From: Brevibacillus borstelensis
Lineage (GTDB): Bacteria; Bacillota; Bacilli; Brevibacillales; Brevibacillaceae
Direction of reading: 5' to 3'
DNA length: 64,000 bases
NCBI RefSeq assembly: GCF_003710865.1
Contig: NZ_RHHO01000017.1
Coordinates: forward strand, 186,001 to 250,000
How positions within the stretch are numbered: position 1 is the first letter of the stretch; every line of letters starts with the position of its first letter. Of this stretch, positions 43,693 to 53,629 are shown piece by piece. A program made the position numbers and the translations under genes. A model generated the notes under the pieces. It was given only the letters and a program-made list of their open reading frames with translations. It ran no database searches and had not been told where the DNA came from.

Positions 43693-44287
43693 ACCGAAAA
43701 AAGTCGTACTCGCTACGCGGAACAAAGGAAAAGTGAAGGAGTTTAACAAGCTCTTTGCAGAATTGGGATGGGAAGGAATCAGCCTGGATGCGTTCGAAGG
43801 CGTTCCGGAAGTGGTGGAGGACGGCGATACGTTTGAAGCCAACGCACTGAAAAAAGCTGTAACCATTTCTACATACTTGAACATGCCGGCAGTCGGTGAC
43901 GATTCCGGTCTGGAGGTAGATGCGCTGGGCGGCCGTCCCGGCGTCTACTCCGCCCGGTACTCCGGCGAGAATGCGTCTGATGAAGCCAACTGGCGAAAAC
44001 TGCTGGGCGAGCTGGCTGACGTGCCGGACGAGCAGAGGACGGCGAGATTTCGCTGCGTACTCGCCCTCGTGGAGCCGGGACGGGAGCCGGTAGTGGCAGC
44101 GGGCTCCTGCGAGGGTGTGATCGCCCGCGAACCAAAAGGCACCAATGGCTTCGGCTACGACCCGGTTTTTTATCTGCCGCAGCAAAAGAAAATGATGGCC
44201 GAGCTGACATCCGAGGAAAAAAATCAGATCAGCCACCGCGCCATGGCCATGCAGAATTTGCTGACGACCTTAAAGTCCGGCGAGTAA
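43685..44287 (+). CDS. rdgB: XTP/dITP pyrophosphatase (RdgB/HAM1 family)
   Basis: 200 residues. [13 protein letters not shown] near the start, [20 protein letters not shown] in the middle and [12 protein letters not shown] near the end are the conserved substrate and metal-binding parts. It removes non-canonical purine nucleotides (ITP, XTP). The ATG at 43685 lies inside the end of rph, which suggests translational coupling. Equivalent to B. subtilis YsnA. Confidence 0.93.
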   Translation: MSEPKKVVLATRNKGKVKEFNKLFAELGWEGISLDAFEGVPEVVEDGDTFEANALKKAVTISTYLNMPAVGDDSGLEVDALGGRPGVYSARYSGENASDEANWRKLLGELADVPDEQRTARFRCVLALVEPGREPVVAAGSCEGVIAREPKGTNGFGYDPVFYLPQQKKMMAELTSEEKNQISHRAMAMQNLLTTLKSGE

Positions 44288-44316
44288 TTCAGTGTACGCA
44301 AGGAGAGTGAGGAAAA

Positions 44317-44841
44317 GTGAGCATTCTCATCCTGAGCGATACCCATGGACTGGTCCGTGAAGTAAAGGAAGTAGTCGAAAGACACAAGGCGGAGATGGTC
44401 TTTCACTGCGGCGATTACTGCGTCGACCATCAGCGCGAGCCGTTTTCGGGCATGAAACTGGTCAAGGGAAATTGCGATTTCCCTTCGGACGTGCCGACTG
44501 AGAGGAAGACCTCCTGGAAGGGACTTACGATCCTCCAGACACATGGACATTTGTTTGGCGTGAAAAGCTCGCTGCTGCGCCTTCATTACCGAGCAGAGGA
44601 AACAGGGGCGAACGTAGTGCTGTTCGGTCATTCCCACGTGCCGGGATGCGCAGTTGAGCGCGACATCCTTTTTTTGAATCCGGGGAGCCTGCAGCTTCCG
44701 CGGGGGTATGATGTCCCGACGTATGCGATTTTGAAAAAAGTCGAGCAAAAAGAGTCGGCCGTGGTCGTTCAGGTAACCTACTACGACCACAAGGGCAAGG
44801 TAGCTCCGAAGCTGGGGGGAACTTTTTCCCTGCGGAGCTGA
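44317..44841 (+). CDS. ysnB: Metallophosphoesterase, YsnB/MJ0936 family
   Basis: 174 residues. The calcineurin-like metal motifs are visible: LSDTHG, VFHCGDYC, VKGNCD, QTHGHLFG and LFGHSHVPG. The reaction is phosphodiester hydrolysis of an unknown substrate. The start is GTG at 44317, and GGAGAGTGAGG lies upstream. Its place after rdgB matches B. subtilis. Confidence 0.9.
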   Translation: MSILILSDTHGLVREVKEVVERHKAEMVFHCGDYCVDHQREPFSGMKLVKGNCDFPSDVPTERKTSWKGLTILQTHGHLFGVKSSLLRLHYRAEETGANVVLFGHSHVPGCAVERDILFLNPGSLQLPRGYDVPTYAILKKVEQKESAVVVQVTYYDHKGKVAPKLGGTFSLRS

Positions 44842-44845
44842 CTTC

Positions 44846-44873
44846 TTGAAAAATGGAGAATATGTGCTATACT
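44846..44873 (+). promoter_or_regulatory. SigA promoter of tig
   Basis: TTGAAA and TATACT are spaced by 16 nt. A leader of about 95 nt follows; it includes a bulged hairpin (44902-44910 with 44932-44939) before the ribosome site. Confidence 0.65.
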
Positions 44874-44975
44874 TGAATGGTTATAATGGCTAGAATTGCA
44901 CCGCCCTGTCATCACGGTCCTTGCCAGACCCGACAGGCGTGTTTCTCTTGAATCAATCTAGGAGGGGAAGTTTAC

Positions 44976-46268
44976 GTGGCAGCAAAATGGGAAAAGTTAG
45001 AGAATAACCAGGGAGTCCTGACGGTAGAAGTAGACGCTACGCAAGTAGATGCAGCACTTGACCAGGCGTTCAAAAAAGTTTCAAAAAAGGTTAATGTACC
45101 AGGCTTCCGCAAGGGAAAAGTACCGCGCAAAATGTTCGAAGCGCGTTTTGGCGTGGAATCTCTCTATCAGGATGCGCTTGATATCATTCTTCCAACCGCT
45201 TACGGACAAGCTGTTCGCGAAACGGGCATCGAGCCTGTGGACCGTCCGGAAGTAGACGTAGAACAAATGGAAAAAGGCAAAAGCCTGATCTTCAAGGCGA
45301 CAGTTACTGTTAAGCCGGAAGTAAAACTGGGCGAATACAAAAACCTGACCATCGAGCCGAAAGAGTTCGCGGTAACTGACGAGGATGTAGACGCTGAACT
45401 GAAGCGCATGCAAGAGCGTCACGCCGAGCTGGTTGCTGTAGAAGAAGGCCAAGCTCAAAACGGCGATGTCGTAATGATCGACTTCGAAGGCTTCCAGGAT
45501 GGAGTGGCATTTGAAGGCGGCAAAGCGGAAGACTATTCTCTGGAGCTCGGTTCCGGAACGTTCATCGCTGGTTTTGAAGAGCAGGTTGTCGGCATGAACA
45601 TCGGCGAGGAAAAAGAGATCACCGTAACATTCCCGGAAGAGTACCACTCTCCGAACCTGGCTGGCAAAGAAGCTGTTTTCAAAGTGAAGCTGAACAGCCT
45701 GAAGCGCAAAAACCTGCCGGCATTGGACGACGAGTTTGCCAAGGACGTAAGCGAGTTCGATACATTGGACGAACTGAAAGCAGACTCCAAGAAAAAGCTG
45801 GAAGAGAAAGCTGCACAGGACAAGGAACAATACGTGCGCGAGCAGCTCGTTCTGAAAGCGGCTGAAAACGCTGAAATCGATATTCCAGAAGTCATGATCG
45901 AACACGAACTGGATCAAATGGTCAATGAGTTCGGACAACGCCTGCAATTCCAAGGTCTGACTCTGGATCTGTACTACCAATTCTCCGGCATGGATGAAAG
46001 CCAACTGCGTGATCAACTGCGCGCTGACGCTACTTCCCGTGTTCGCACTTCTCTGGTGCTGGAAGCAATCGGAAAAGCAGAAAACATCGAAGTCAGTGAA
46101 GAGGATGTAACTGCTGAGTTGGAAAAACTGTCTAGCGTTTACGGCCGTCCAGCTGACGAGCTTCGCAAAATTTTCACTGCGCAAGACGGACTGGCTGCAC
46201 TGTACCGTGATGTGCAAACTCGCAAAACAGTCGATTTCCTGGTTGCAGAAAGCAAAGTTAGTGCATAA
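44976..46268 (+). CDS. tig: Trigger factor
   Basis: 430 residues. Ribosome-binding domain with the signature [15 protein letters not shown] (around residues 40-55), FKBP-type prolyl isomerase domain ([14 protein letters not shown] to [20 protein letters not shown], about 160-245) and C-terminal chaperone helices. It binds nascent chains at the ribosome exit. The start is GTG at 44976 with AGGAGGGG upstream. Codon use is clearly of the highly expressed type. Confidence 0.96.
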   Translation: MAAKWEKLENNQGVLTVEVDATQVDAALDQAFKKVSKKVNVPGFRKGKVPRKMFEARFGVESLYQDALDIILPTAYGQAVRETGIEPVDRPEVDVEQMEKGKSLIFKATVTVKPEVKLGEYKNLTIEPKEFAVTDEDVDAELKRMQERHAELVAVEEGQAQNGDVVMIDFEGFQDGVAFEGGKAEDYSLELGSGTFIAGFEEQVVGMNIGEEKEITVTFPEEYHSPNLAGKEAVFKVKLNSLKRKNLPALDDEFAKDVSEFDTLDELKADSKKKLEEKAAQDKEQYVREQLVLKAAENAEIDIPEVMIEHELDQMVNEFGQRLQFQGLTLDLYYQFSGMDESQLRDQLRADATSRVRTSLVLEAIGKAENIEVSEEDVTAELEKLSSVYGRPADELRKIFTAQDGLAALYRDVQTRKTVDFLVAESKVSA

Positions 46269-46326
46269 TCTTAGGAAGACCGCATGATCGTTCGGGGGCG
46301 AATTTTCGTTCCCGAACCTTCGATAC

Positions 46327-46356
46327 CAAGGCACGATACCCTCGTGCCTTGTTTTT
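46327..46356 (+). terminator. Intrinsic terminator after tig
   Basis: CAAGGCACGA and TCGTGCCTTG form a 10-bp stem with a 5-nt loop, followed by TTTTTC. A second weaker hairpin (GTTCGGG with CCCGAAC) lies just before it at 46290-46317. Confidence 0.9.
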
Positions 46357-46488
46357 CACCATCGCGTTTCTTTTTTGTATCCGTCCCGCCGTACAAGCGG
46401 GAAATGCTTCATCTGCAGCCGGCCGGCGGCCAAAAAACCGCCAGGGTAAGCTGCAATACCTCTTTTGCTGACAGAGGAGGAAATACAT

Positions 46489-47070
46489 ATGTTAATTCCA
46501 ATGGTAATCGAACAGACCAATCGGGGAGAACGCGCATACGATATTTATTCGCGGCTCCTGAAGGACCGGATTATTTTTCTCGGCAGTGAAATTGACGATG
46601 AAGTGGCCAATGTCGTAGTCGCTCAATTGCTTTTCTTGCAAGCAGAGGATCCGGAAAAAGACATCAGTCTCTACATAAACTCTCCAGGCGGTTCCGTGAC
46701 TGCGGGACTTGCCATTTACGACACGATGCAATTTATCAAGCCCGATGTCTCCACTATTTGCGTCGGTATGGCTGCAAGCATGGGAGCCGTGCTTCTGACA
46801 GCAGGCGCAAAGGGAAAACGCTTCGCCCTGCCCAACAGTGAAGTGATGATTCACCAGCCACTGGGCGGAGTCCGCGGTCAAGCAGAGGACATTCGGATTC
46901 ATACCGAATGGATTTTGAAAACAAAGAAGCAGCTGACCCAGATTTTGGCGGACCGGTCCGGTCAGCCTTATGAGCGCGTGGAAAAAGATAGCGATCGTGA
47001 CAACTTTATGAGCGCAGAGGAAGCCAAAGCCTACGGATTGATCGATGCCATTATTGAACGGAAAAACTGA
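46489..47070 (+). CDS. clpP: ATP-dependent Clp protease proteolytic subunit
   Basis: 193 residues. The catalytic triad is S97 (GMAASMGA), H122 (MIHQPLGG) and D171. It forms the tetradecameric barrel that degrades proteins delivered by ClpX or ClpC. GAGGAGG lies upstream of the ATG at 46489. No CtsR box was recognised upstream. Confidence 0.96.
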   Translation: MLIPMVIEQTNRGERAYDIYSRLLKDRIIFLGSEIDDEVANVVVAQLLFLQAEDPEKDISLYINSPGGSVTAGLAIYDTMQFIKPDVSTICVGMAASMGAVLLTAGAKGKRFALPNSEVMIHQPLGGVRGQAEDIRIHTEWILKTKKQLTQILADRSGQPYERVEKDSDRDNFMSAEEAKAYGLIDAIIERKN

Positions 47071-47092
47071 CCCGGTGTGAGGTGATACGCGC

Positions 47093-48358
47093 ATGTTTAA
47101 GTTTAATGATGATAAAGGACAGCTGAAATGCTCGTTCTGCGGAAAATCCCAGGAGCAGGTAAGGAAGCTCGTTGCTGGACCTGGCGTTTACATTTGTGAT
47201 GAGTGCATCGAGCTGTGCAATGAAATCGTTCAGGAAGAGCTGGGTACCGAAGAAGAAATCGACATGAAAGAAATTCCGAAGCCGATGGAAATTCGCAACA
47301 TCCTCGACGATTATGTGATCGGGCAGGACATGGCGAAAAAATCTCTCTCGGTTGCGGTTTACAACCACTATAAACGGATCAATTCCGGTGCCAAGATCGA
47401 GGATGTGGAGCTGCAAAAATCCAACATCCTGCTGATCGGACCGACAGGCAGCGGTAAAACGCTGCTGGCCCAAACACTGGCGCGGATTTTAAATGTTCCG
47501 TTTGCCATCGCTGATGCGACATCGCTGACCGAAGCGGGTTATGTGGGCGAAGATGTGGAAAACATTCTTCTGAAACTGATTCAGGCGGCAGATTACGATG
47601 TGGAAAAGGCCGAAAAAGGCATAATTTACATTGATGAGATCGATAAAGTCGCACGCAAATCGGAAAATCCGTCGATTACCCGCGACGTATCCGGTGAAGG
47701 TGTACAGCAGGCCCTGCTGAAGATTCTGGAAGGAACGGTTGCAAGTGTTCCGCCACAAGGCGGCCGCAAGCATCCGCATCAAGAGTTCATCCAGATCGAT
47801 ACCTCCAATATCCTGTTCATCTGCGGCGGTGCGTTTGACGGTGTTGAACAGATTATCAAGCGCCGTCTGGGCAAAAAAGTAATCGGCTTTGGCACAGATA
47901 TGAACGAAGGCGTAAAAGGCGACCTCAAGCAAGGCGAGTACCTGAAGTACGTCTTGCCGGAGGATTTGTTGAAGTTTGGCTTGATCCCGGAATTCGTCGG
48001 CCGTCTGCCGGTTCTTGCCACGCTCGAACCGCTGGATGAAGAGACGCTGGTGAAAATTCTCACCGAGCCGAAAAATGCGTTGGTCAAACAGTTCCAGAAG
48101 CTGATGAGCCTTGATAACGTCGAGCTGGAGTTCGATGCAGGGGCATTGAGCCAGATCGCCAAGGAAGCGATCAAGCGCAATACGGGTGCGCGCGGACTTC
48201 GTGCCATCATCGAGCAGATCATGCTGGATATGATGTACGAGCTGCCGTCTCGTGAAGACGTGAGCAAATGCGTCATCACGGAAGAAACGGTTCGCGATAA
48301 AGTGAAGCCCCAGCTTTTGACAAAGGAAGGCCAGGAGCGAAAGCACGAGAGCGCCTGA
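47093..48358 (+). CDS. clpX: ATP-dependent Clp protease ATP-binding subunit ClpX
   Basis: 421 residues. The N-terminal zinc finger is CSFCGKSQ ... CDECIELC; Walker A is GPTGSGKT; the Walker B region is IIYIDEIDK; the ClpP-docking loop region is [11 protein letters not shown]. It unfolds substrates and feeds ClpP. It starts 22 nt after clpP. An intrinsic terminator follows. Confidence 0.96.
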   Translation: MFKFNDDKGQLKCSFCGKSQEQVRKLVAGPGVYICDECIELCNEIVQEELGTEEEIDMKEIPKPMEIRNILDDYVIGQDMAKKSLSVAVYNHYKRINSGAKIEDVELQKSNILLIGPTGSGKTLLAQTLARILNVPFAIADATSLTEAGYVGEDVENILLKLIQAADYDVEKAEKGIIYIDEIDKVARKSENPSITRDVSGEGVQQALLKILEGTVASVPPQGGRKHPHQEFIQIDTSNILFICGGAFDGVEQIIKRRLGKKVIGFGTDMNEGVKGDLKQGEYLKYVLPEDLLKFGLIPEFVGRLPVLATLEPLDEETLVKILTEPKNALVKQFQKLMSLDNVELEFDAGALSQIAKEAIKRNTGARGLRAIIEQIMLDMMYELPSREDVSKCVITEETVRDKVKPQLLTKEGQERKHESA

Positions 48359-48375
48359 TTCATACTAATGCGCAG

Positions 48376-48404
48376 AAACCACCTCAACCCGAGGTGGTTT
48401 TTTT
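48376..48404 (+). terminator. Intrinsic terminator after clpX
   Basis: AAACCACCTC and GAGGTGGTTT enclose 5 nt and are followed by a run of Ts. Confidence 0.92.
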
Positions 48405-48505
48405 CGTCGGGGACGGACTTTTTTCTTTTTCACGGCCAAGTCCAGATCTAATCTCCAATCCGGCTTTCTGCATCACGGCAATAGACGGGACCTGCTCGTT
48501 TTTGA

Positions 48506-48535
48506 GTTTATGTCCCGCACTGCGAGGCAATACTA
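48506..48535 (+). promoter_or_regulatory. Sigma-F-like promoter of lonB
   Basis: GTTTA and GGCAATACTA are spaced by 15 nt. The -10 fits GGnnAnAnTR in every fixed position and the -35 fits GywTA. LonB of B. subtilis is made in the forespore under sigma-F, in agreement. Confidence 0.7.
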
Positions 48536-48642
48536 CTCATTATAGTTCAAGAGACGCGAACGAAAGGCCGTTCTGGGATAGTAACGCCGATGAGTACGGA
48601 CAGCCTGCTAAATAGTTGCCATGAGCATGGGAGGGACTGCGG

Positions 48643-50340
48643 ATGAACTATACGACACTAGTCATTGCCTGCATTGAAGTGATTGTCGGGATTATCATAG
48701 GAACCTACTTTTGGAATTTGCTGCGAACCCAGCGGGCCAACAAGACCTCAACCGAAAAGGAATCGCGCAAAGATCTGGATCAGTTGCGCCGGATGCGCAT
48801 GATTGCCTTGACCGAGCCGCTGTCAGAAAAAACACGGCCTGCTGCTATGGAAGAAATTGTCGGGCAGGAGGACGGCCTGAGAGCGCTGCGCGCAGCTCTG
48901 TGCGGTCCCAATCCGCAGCATGTGATCATTTACGGACCCCCGGGCGTTGGGAAGACGGCTGCTGCGCGGGTAGTATTGGAAGAAGCGAAGAAAAACAAGA
49001 TGTCGCCTTTCAATTCGGAAGCCAAATTTGTCGAAATAGACGCCACGATTGCCCGTTTTGATGAGAGAGGCATCGCCGACCCGTTGATCGGCTCTGTCCA
49101 CGATCCCATTTACCAGGGGGCGGGTGCCTTGGGCCAAGCCGGGGTGCCGCAGCCAAAGCCCGGAGCCGTGACCAAAGCGCATGGAGGCATACTGTTTTTG
49201 GATGAGATCGGGGAGCTTCACCCCGTTCAGATGAATAAGCTGCTGAAAGTATTGGAAGACCGAAAAGTCATGCTGGAGAGTGCCTACTACAGCGAAGAAA
49301 ACACGCAGATTCCTTCGCATATACACGAAGTATTCAAGTACGGGCTCCCGGCTGATTTTCGCCTGGTCGGAGCAACGACGAGGATGCCGGAGGAATTGCC
49401 TGCCGCTCTTCGTTCCCGCTGTCTGGAAATCTTTTTCCGTCCGCTCAAACCGGCCGAGATCGGCAGCATCGTTCGTACGGCTGTTTCGAAAATGGACATG
49501 ACGATGGAGGATGCCGCTGTACATGTGATTGAGCGGTACGCGACCAATGGACGGGAAGCGATCAATACAGTGCAGATCGCCGCAGGGATTGCCTTGACGG
49601 AGGAGAGAAAAGTTATACAGTCCTCCGATGTCGAATGGGTCGTTCATAGCAGTCAAAAGTCGCCGAGACAGGAAAAGCAGGTACACTCCACTCCGCAGGT
49701 CGGTTTGGTCAACGGTCTGGCCGTCTACGGACCGAATATGGGCAGCGTAATGGAACTGGAAGTAACTGCGACACGTGCAGCGATCGCAGGAAACGGACGC
49801 ATCACGACGACCGGCCTCGCCGAAGAGGAGGAAATCGGCGGCAGAAGCAGAACGATCAGGCGCAAGTCCATGGCCAAGGGTTCGATCGACAACGTCCTGA
49901 CAGTGCTGCACCGCTTGGGCATCCACCCTTACAATTACGATCTCCACATCAACTTCCCCGGCGGAGTGCCTGTAGATGGGCCATCTGCTGGTATCGCGAT
50001 TACGACAGCCATCTATTCTGCGATCAAGGAAATTCCGGTAGATAATCTGCTGGCGATGACAGGGGAAGTCAGCATTCACGGAAAGGTAAAGCCTGTCGGC
50101 GGAGTGGTAGCCAAGGTGGAGGCTGCCCGCGCAGCAGGAGCGACGCGTGTGTTTATCCCGGAAGAGAACTGGCAAAGCCTGTTTTCCGACATGAAGGGGA
50201 TCGAAGTCATTCCTGTTTCAACGGTGCAGCAGGTTTTGGAGCTGGCCTTTAAGGATCATGCCGAGCCGGAGGTTGAAAGTGCCGGATTTACGCTGCAGCT
50301 GCCTGCAGAAGACCTGGCGTCCTCGCCACTCTCCTTGTAA
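48643..50340 (+). CDS. lonB: ATP-dependent protease LonB
   Basis: 565 residues. An N-terminal membrane helix (LVIACIEVIVGIIIGTYFW) anchors it, a AAA+ domain follows ([26 protein letters not shown]) and the C-terminal Lon protease domain has the catalytic serine in VPVDGPSAGIAIT and the lysine in HGKVKPVGGVVAKVE. It is the sporulation-linked Lon paralogue. It lies between clpX and lonA, as in B. subtilis. Confidence 0.94.
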   Translation: MNYTTLVIACIEVIVGIIIGTYFWNLLRTQRANKTSTEKESRKDLDQLRRMRMIALTEPLSEKTRPAAMEEIVGQEDGLRALRAALCGPNPQHVIIYGPPGVGKTAAARVVLEEAKKNKMSPFNSEAKFVEIDATIARFDERGIADPLIGSVHDPIYQGAGALGQAGVPQPKPGAVTKAHGGILFLDEIGELHPVQMNKLLKVLEDRKVMLESAYYSEENTQIPSHIHEVFKYGLPADFRLVGATTRMPEELPAALRSRCLEIFFRPLKPAEIGSIVRTAVSKMDMTMEDAAVHVIERYATNGREAINTVQIAAGIALTEERKVIQSSDVEWVVHSSQKSPRQEKQVHSTPQVGLVNGLAVYGPNMGSVMELEVTATRAAIAGNGRITTTGLAEEEEIGGRSRTIRRKSMAKGSIDNVLTVLHRLGIHPYNYDLHINFPGGVPVDGPSAGIAITTAIYSAIKEIPVDNLLAMTGEVSIHGKVKPVGGVVAKVEAARAAGATRVFIPEENWQSLFSDMKGIEVIPVSTVQQVLELAFKDHAEPEVESAGFTLQLPAEDLASSPLSL

Positions 50341-50361
50341 AGAAGGATCGCACCTTGAAAT

Positions 50362-50390
50362 TAGACATCGGAATGTGTTTGCGCTACAAT
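50362..50390 (+). promoter_or_regulatory. Putative SigA promoter upstream of lonA
   Basis: TAGACA and TACAAT are spaced by 17 nt, shortly after the lonB stop. It would give a leader of about 190 nt that contains an intrinsic terminator. Confidence 0.5.
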
Positions 50391-50447
50391 GGTAAGAAGC
50401 TTCGACTTTCTCCAAAAGAAGGGAGAAAGCAGCGTGTCTTGGTGACC

Positions 50448-50475
50448 AAAAACGGCTGTTCAGGAGCCGTTTTTG
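50448..50475 (+). terminator. Intrinsic terminator between lonB and lonA
   Basis: AAAAACGGCT and AGCCGTTTTT enclose 7 nt. It ends lonB transcripts; because a promoter may lie upstream of it, it may also attenuate lonA. A second 8-bp hairpin (CTTTCTCC with GGAGAAAG) is at 50406-50429. Confidence 0.8.
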
Positions 50476-50589
50476 CTTGTATAAAAAAGGCGGTCCGACC
50501 AAGTCTTTCATTTTGGGCAAGCATGGTTAACCCGCTTTTTCACACAAAAACTGCAAGAGACTGTTCAGATCAAGGAGAGGTGCATAAGA

Positions 50590-52929
50590 TTGGGCGATCG
50601 TTCCGGTAAACGAGAGATTCCGCTCCTCCCGCTGCGTGGGCTGCTTGTGTATCCATCGATGGTGCTGCATCTGGATGTCGGACGGGAAAAGTCTGTCCGT
50701 GCACTGGAGCAGGCCATGGTGGATGACAACAAGATTTTGCTTGCAACGCAGGAGGAAGTCCATATAGAAGAACCTGAGGCCGAACAAATTTACAATGTCG
50801 GCACCGTAGCCCGCGTCAAACAGATGCTGAAGCTCCCAAACGGGACCATCCGGGTGTTGGTCGAGGGATTGCAACGGGCCAAAATTGAAGAGTATGTTCG
50901 CCAGGAAGATTTCTTTCAGGTAACCATTACGTATCTGGAGGAGGAAAGCGGAGACGAAAACGAAGTGGAAGCGCTGATGCGCGCCGTACTCAACCACTTT
51001 GAGCAGTTCATCAAGCTTTCCAAGAAGGTATCTCCAGAGACGCTCAGCTCGGTTACAGATATTGAAGAACCAGGTCGTCTGGCGGATGTCATCGCCTCCC
51101 ACCTGCCGCTGAAAATGCGCGACAAGCAGGAAATTCTGGAGACGACCAACATCAAGGAGCGCCTGAACATTCTCCTCGACATCTTAAACAACGAGCGAGA
51201 GGTTTTGGAGCTGGAGCGCAAGATCAGCGGCCGCGTCAAGAAACAGATGGAGCGGACGCAAAAGGAATACTACTTGCGCGAGCAAATGAAAGCGATCCAA
51301 AAGGAGCTCGGCGACCGCGACGGACGGCAGGGCGAAGTAGACGAGCTGCGTGCCCAGTTGGACAAATCGGACGCTCCTGAACGGATCAAGAACAAAATCG
51401 AAAAAGAGCTGGAACGTCTGGAAAAAATGCCGTCGACCTCCGCAGAAGGGTCCGTCATTCGCACGTACATCGATACGCTGCTGGCGCTCCCTTGGACGAG
51501 AAAAACGGTAGACAATCTGGACATCAAGCATGCGGAAGACATTTTGAACGAGGATCATTACGGTCTGGAAAAGCCAAAGGAACGGGTACTGGAGTATCTG
51601 GCCGTTCAGAAGCTGGTCAATTCCATGCGAGGCCCGATTCTGTGTCTGGTCGGACCTCCGGGGGTAGGGAAAACCTCATTGGCTCGTTCCATCGCCCGTG
51701 CGCTGGAGCGGGAATTCGTGCGGATCTCCCTGGGCGGCGTGCGTGACGAAGCGGAAATTCGCGGCCATCGCCGGACCTATGTAGGTGCCCTGCCAGGCCG
51801 GATTATCCAGGGAATGAAACAGGCTGGCACAGTCAATCCGGTGTTCCTTCTCGATGAGATCGACAAGCTCGCTTCCGATTTCCGCGGCGATCCTGCTTCC
51901 GCTCTGCTGGAAGTGCTGGACCCGAATCAGAACGACAAGTTTAGCGACCACTACATCGAAGAGACGTACGATTTGACCAATGTCATGTTTATCACAACGG
52001 CCAACAGCCTGCATACAATTCCCCGACCGCTCCTGGACCGCATGGAGGTCATCTCCATTTCCGGCTATACCGAGCTGGAGAAGCTGAATATCATGCGCGG
52101 CTATCTGTTGCCGAAACAAATGCAGGACCACGGTCTTGGCAAGGATAAATTGCAAGTGCAGGAAGAAGCAATGCTAAAGATCATTCGTCAGTATACCCGT
52201 GAAGCCGGTGTGCGGAATCTGAATCGCGAGGCGGCCAATGTGTGTCGAAAGGCAGCCAAACTGATCGTTGCCGGCGACAAGAAGCGTGTGGTCGTAACGG
52301 CGAAGACAGTGGAAAGTCTTCTCGGCAAGCCGCGCTATCGCTATGGACTTGCTGAAAAAGAGGATCAGGTTGGCTCGGTTACGGGTCTCGCTTGGACCGA
52401 AGCGGGCGGCGACACGCTGAATGTTGAAGTAACGGTCTTGCCTGGAAAAGGGAAGCTTACTTTGACAGGCCAATTGGGGGATGTCATGAAGGAGTCCGCT
52501 CAGGCTGCATTCAGCTATATTCGCTCGCGGGCTGCCGAGTGGAACGTCGACCCCGATTTCCATGAAAAGAACGACATTCATATCCACGTTCCCGAGGGTG
52601 CGATACCAAAGGATGGTCCTTCCGCAGGCATTACGATGGCCACTGCTCTTGTATCGGCTCTGACCGGGATTCCGGTTCGGAAAGAGGTAGGGATGACCGG
52701 GGAGATCACACTGCGTGGCCGCGTCCTGCCCATCGGCGGGCTGAAGGAAAAGTCGCTTTCTGCACATCGCGCAGGTTTGACGACTGTCATTTTGCCAAAA
52801 GAAAACGAAAAAGACATTGACGATATTCCAGAGAGCGTACGGAAGGATTTGAAGTTTATCCCTGTCGAGCACCTGGATGAAGTGCTTCGCCACGCGCTCG
52901 TTAAAAAGACGGTTGGTGATCACGAATGA
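50590..52929 (+). CDS. lon: ATP-dependent protease La (LonA)
   Basis: 779 residues. The N-terminal substrate-binding domain ([20 protein letters not shown]) precedes a coiled region, the AAA+ domain ([23 protein letters not shown]) and the protease domain with the catalytic serine in [15 protein letters not shown] and the lysine in [13 protein letters not shown]. It degrades misfolded and regulatory proteins. The start is TTG at 50590, with AAGGAGAGG upstream. It overlaps engB by 4 nt. Confidence 0.95.
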   Translation: MGDRSGKREIPLLPLRGLLVYPSMVLHLDVGREKSVRALEQAMVDDNKILLATQEEVHIEEPEAEQIYNVGTVARVKQMLKLPNGTIRVLVEGLQRAKIEEYVRQEDFFQVTITYLEEESGDENEVEALMRAVLNHFEQFIKLSKKVSPETLSSVTDIEEPGRLADVIASHLPLKMRDKQEILETTNIKERLNILLDILNNEREVLELERKISGRVKKQMERTQKEYYLREQMKAIQKELGDRDGRQGEVDELRAQLDKSDAPERIKNKIEKELERLEKMPSTSAEGSVIRTYIDTLLALPWTRKTVDNLDIKHAEDILNEDHYGLEKPKERVLEYLAVQKLVNSMRGPILCLVGPPGVGKTSLARSIARALEREFVRISLGGVRDEAEIRGHRRTYVGALPGRIIQGMKQAGTVNPVFLLDEIDKLASDFRGDPASALLEVLDPNQNDKFSDHYIEETYDLTNVMFITTANSLHTIPRPLLDRMEVISISGYTELEKLNIMRGYLLPKQMQDHGLGKDKLQVQEEAMLKIIRQYTREAGVRNLNREAANVCRKAAKLIVAGDKKRVVVTAKTVESLLGKPRYRYGLAEKEDQVGSVTGLAWTEAGGDTLNVEVTVLPGKGKLTLTGQLGDVMKESAQAAFSYIRSRAAEWNVDPDFHEKNDIHIHVPEGAIPKDGPSAGITMATALVSALTGIPVRKEVGMTGEITLRGRVLPIGGLKEKSLSAHRAGLTTVILPKENEKDIDDIPESVRKDLKFIPVEHLDEVLRHALVKKTVGDHE

Positions 52930-53591
52930 AGATTACCTCTGCCGAATTTATCACCAGCGCTGTCGGCCCCAATCAATATCCGACTGACGGCCTACCGGAG
53001 ATTGCTCTGGTAGGTCGATCCAATGTCGGCAAATCCTCGCTGCTGAACAAAATGATGAATCGCAAAGGGCTTGCCAGAACCAGTCAAAAACCGGGTAAAA
53101 CGCAAACCCTTAACTATTTTCAAGTCAACAAGCAGCTTTACTTTGTCGATTTTCCCGGCTACGGCTATGCCAAAGTAGCCAAATCGATCAAAGGCCAATG
53201 GGGAAAAATGATCGAGACGTATCTGAAGCAGCGGAAGGAGCTGCGGTTCATCATCCAGCTGGTCGATATTCGCCATGCGCCAAGCAAGGACGATATCGCC
53301 ATGTATGAATGGTGCAAGGAGATCGGCATTCCGACCGTTGTCGTCGCCACCAAGGGAGATAAAATTGCCCGTGGCCGCTGGCTGCAGCATACAAAAGTGA
53401 TCCGCCAGCATCTGAATATGCGCGGAGACGATACGATCCTCATTTTCTCGTCCGAGACGGGACAAGGACGGGACGAATTATGGTCTGAGATCAAGCGGCG
53501 CCTCTATGAATACGAAGAGGCCAAGCGAGAACAGGCGAAAGAAGAGAAGGTTCCCTCCTCTGCCGAACAGGCAGAAGGCAAGGCGCAATAG
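52926..53591 (+). CDS. engB: Ribosome biogenesis GTPase EngB/YsxC
   Basis: 221 residues. The G motifs are [15 protein letters not shown] (G1), [11 protein letters not shown] (G2), [12 protein letters not shown] (G3), VVATKGDK (G4) and FSSETG (G5). It assists assembly of the 50S subunit. Coupled to lon by ATGA overlap. The C-terminal 25 residues are a charged tail. Confidence 0.95.
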   Translation: MKITSAEFITSAVGPNQYPTDGLPEIALVGRSNVGKSSLLNKMMNRKGLARTSQKPGKTQTLNYFQVNKQLYFVDFPGYGYAKVAKSIKGQWGKMIETYLKQRKELRFIIQLVDIRHAPSKDDIAMYEWCKEIGIPTVVVATKGDKIARGRWLQHTKVIRQHLNMRGDDTILIFSSETGQGRDELWSEIKRRLYEYEEAKREQAKEEKVPSSAEQAEGKAQ

Positions 53592-53629
53592 CAAGCTGGT
53601 ATACGCCGGACGGGAGAGGAGGCCATTTT

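Noticed and set aside
46269..46488. CtsR heat-shock operator before clpP
   Set aside because: No GGTCAAA-type tandem heptads were found in the interval or next to the start of clpP.
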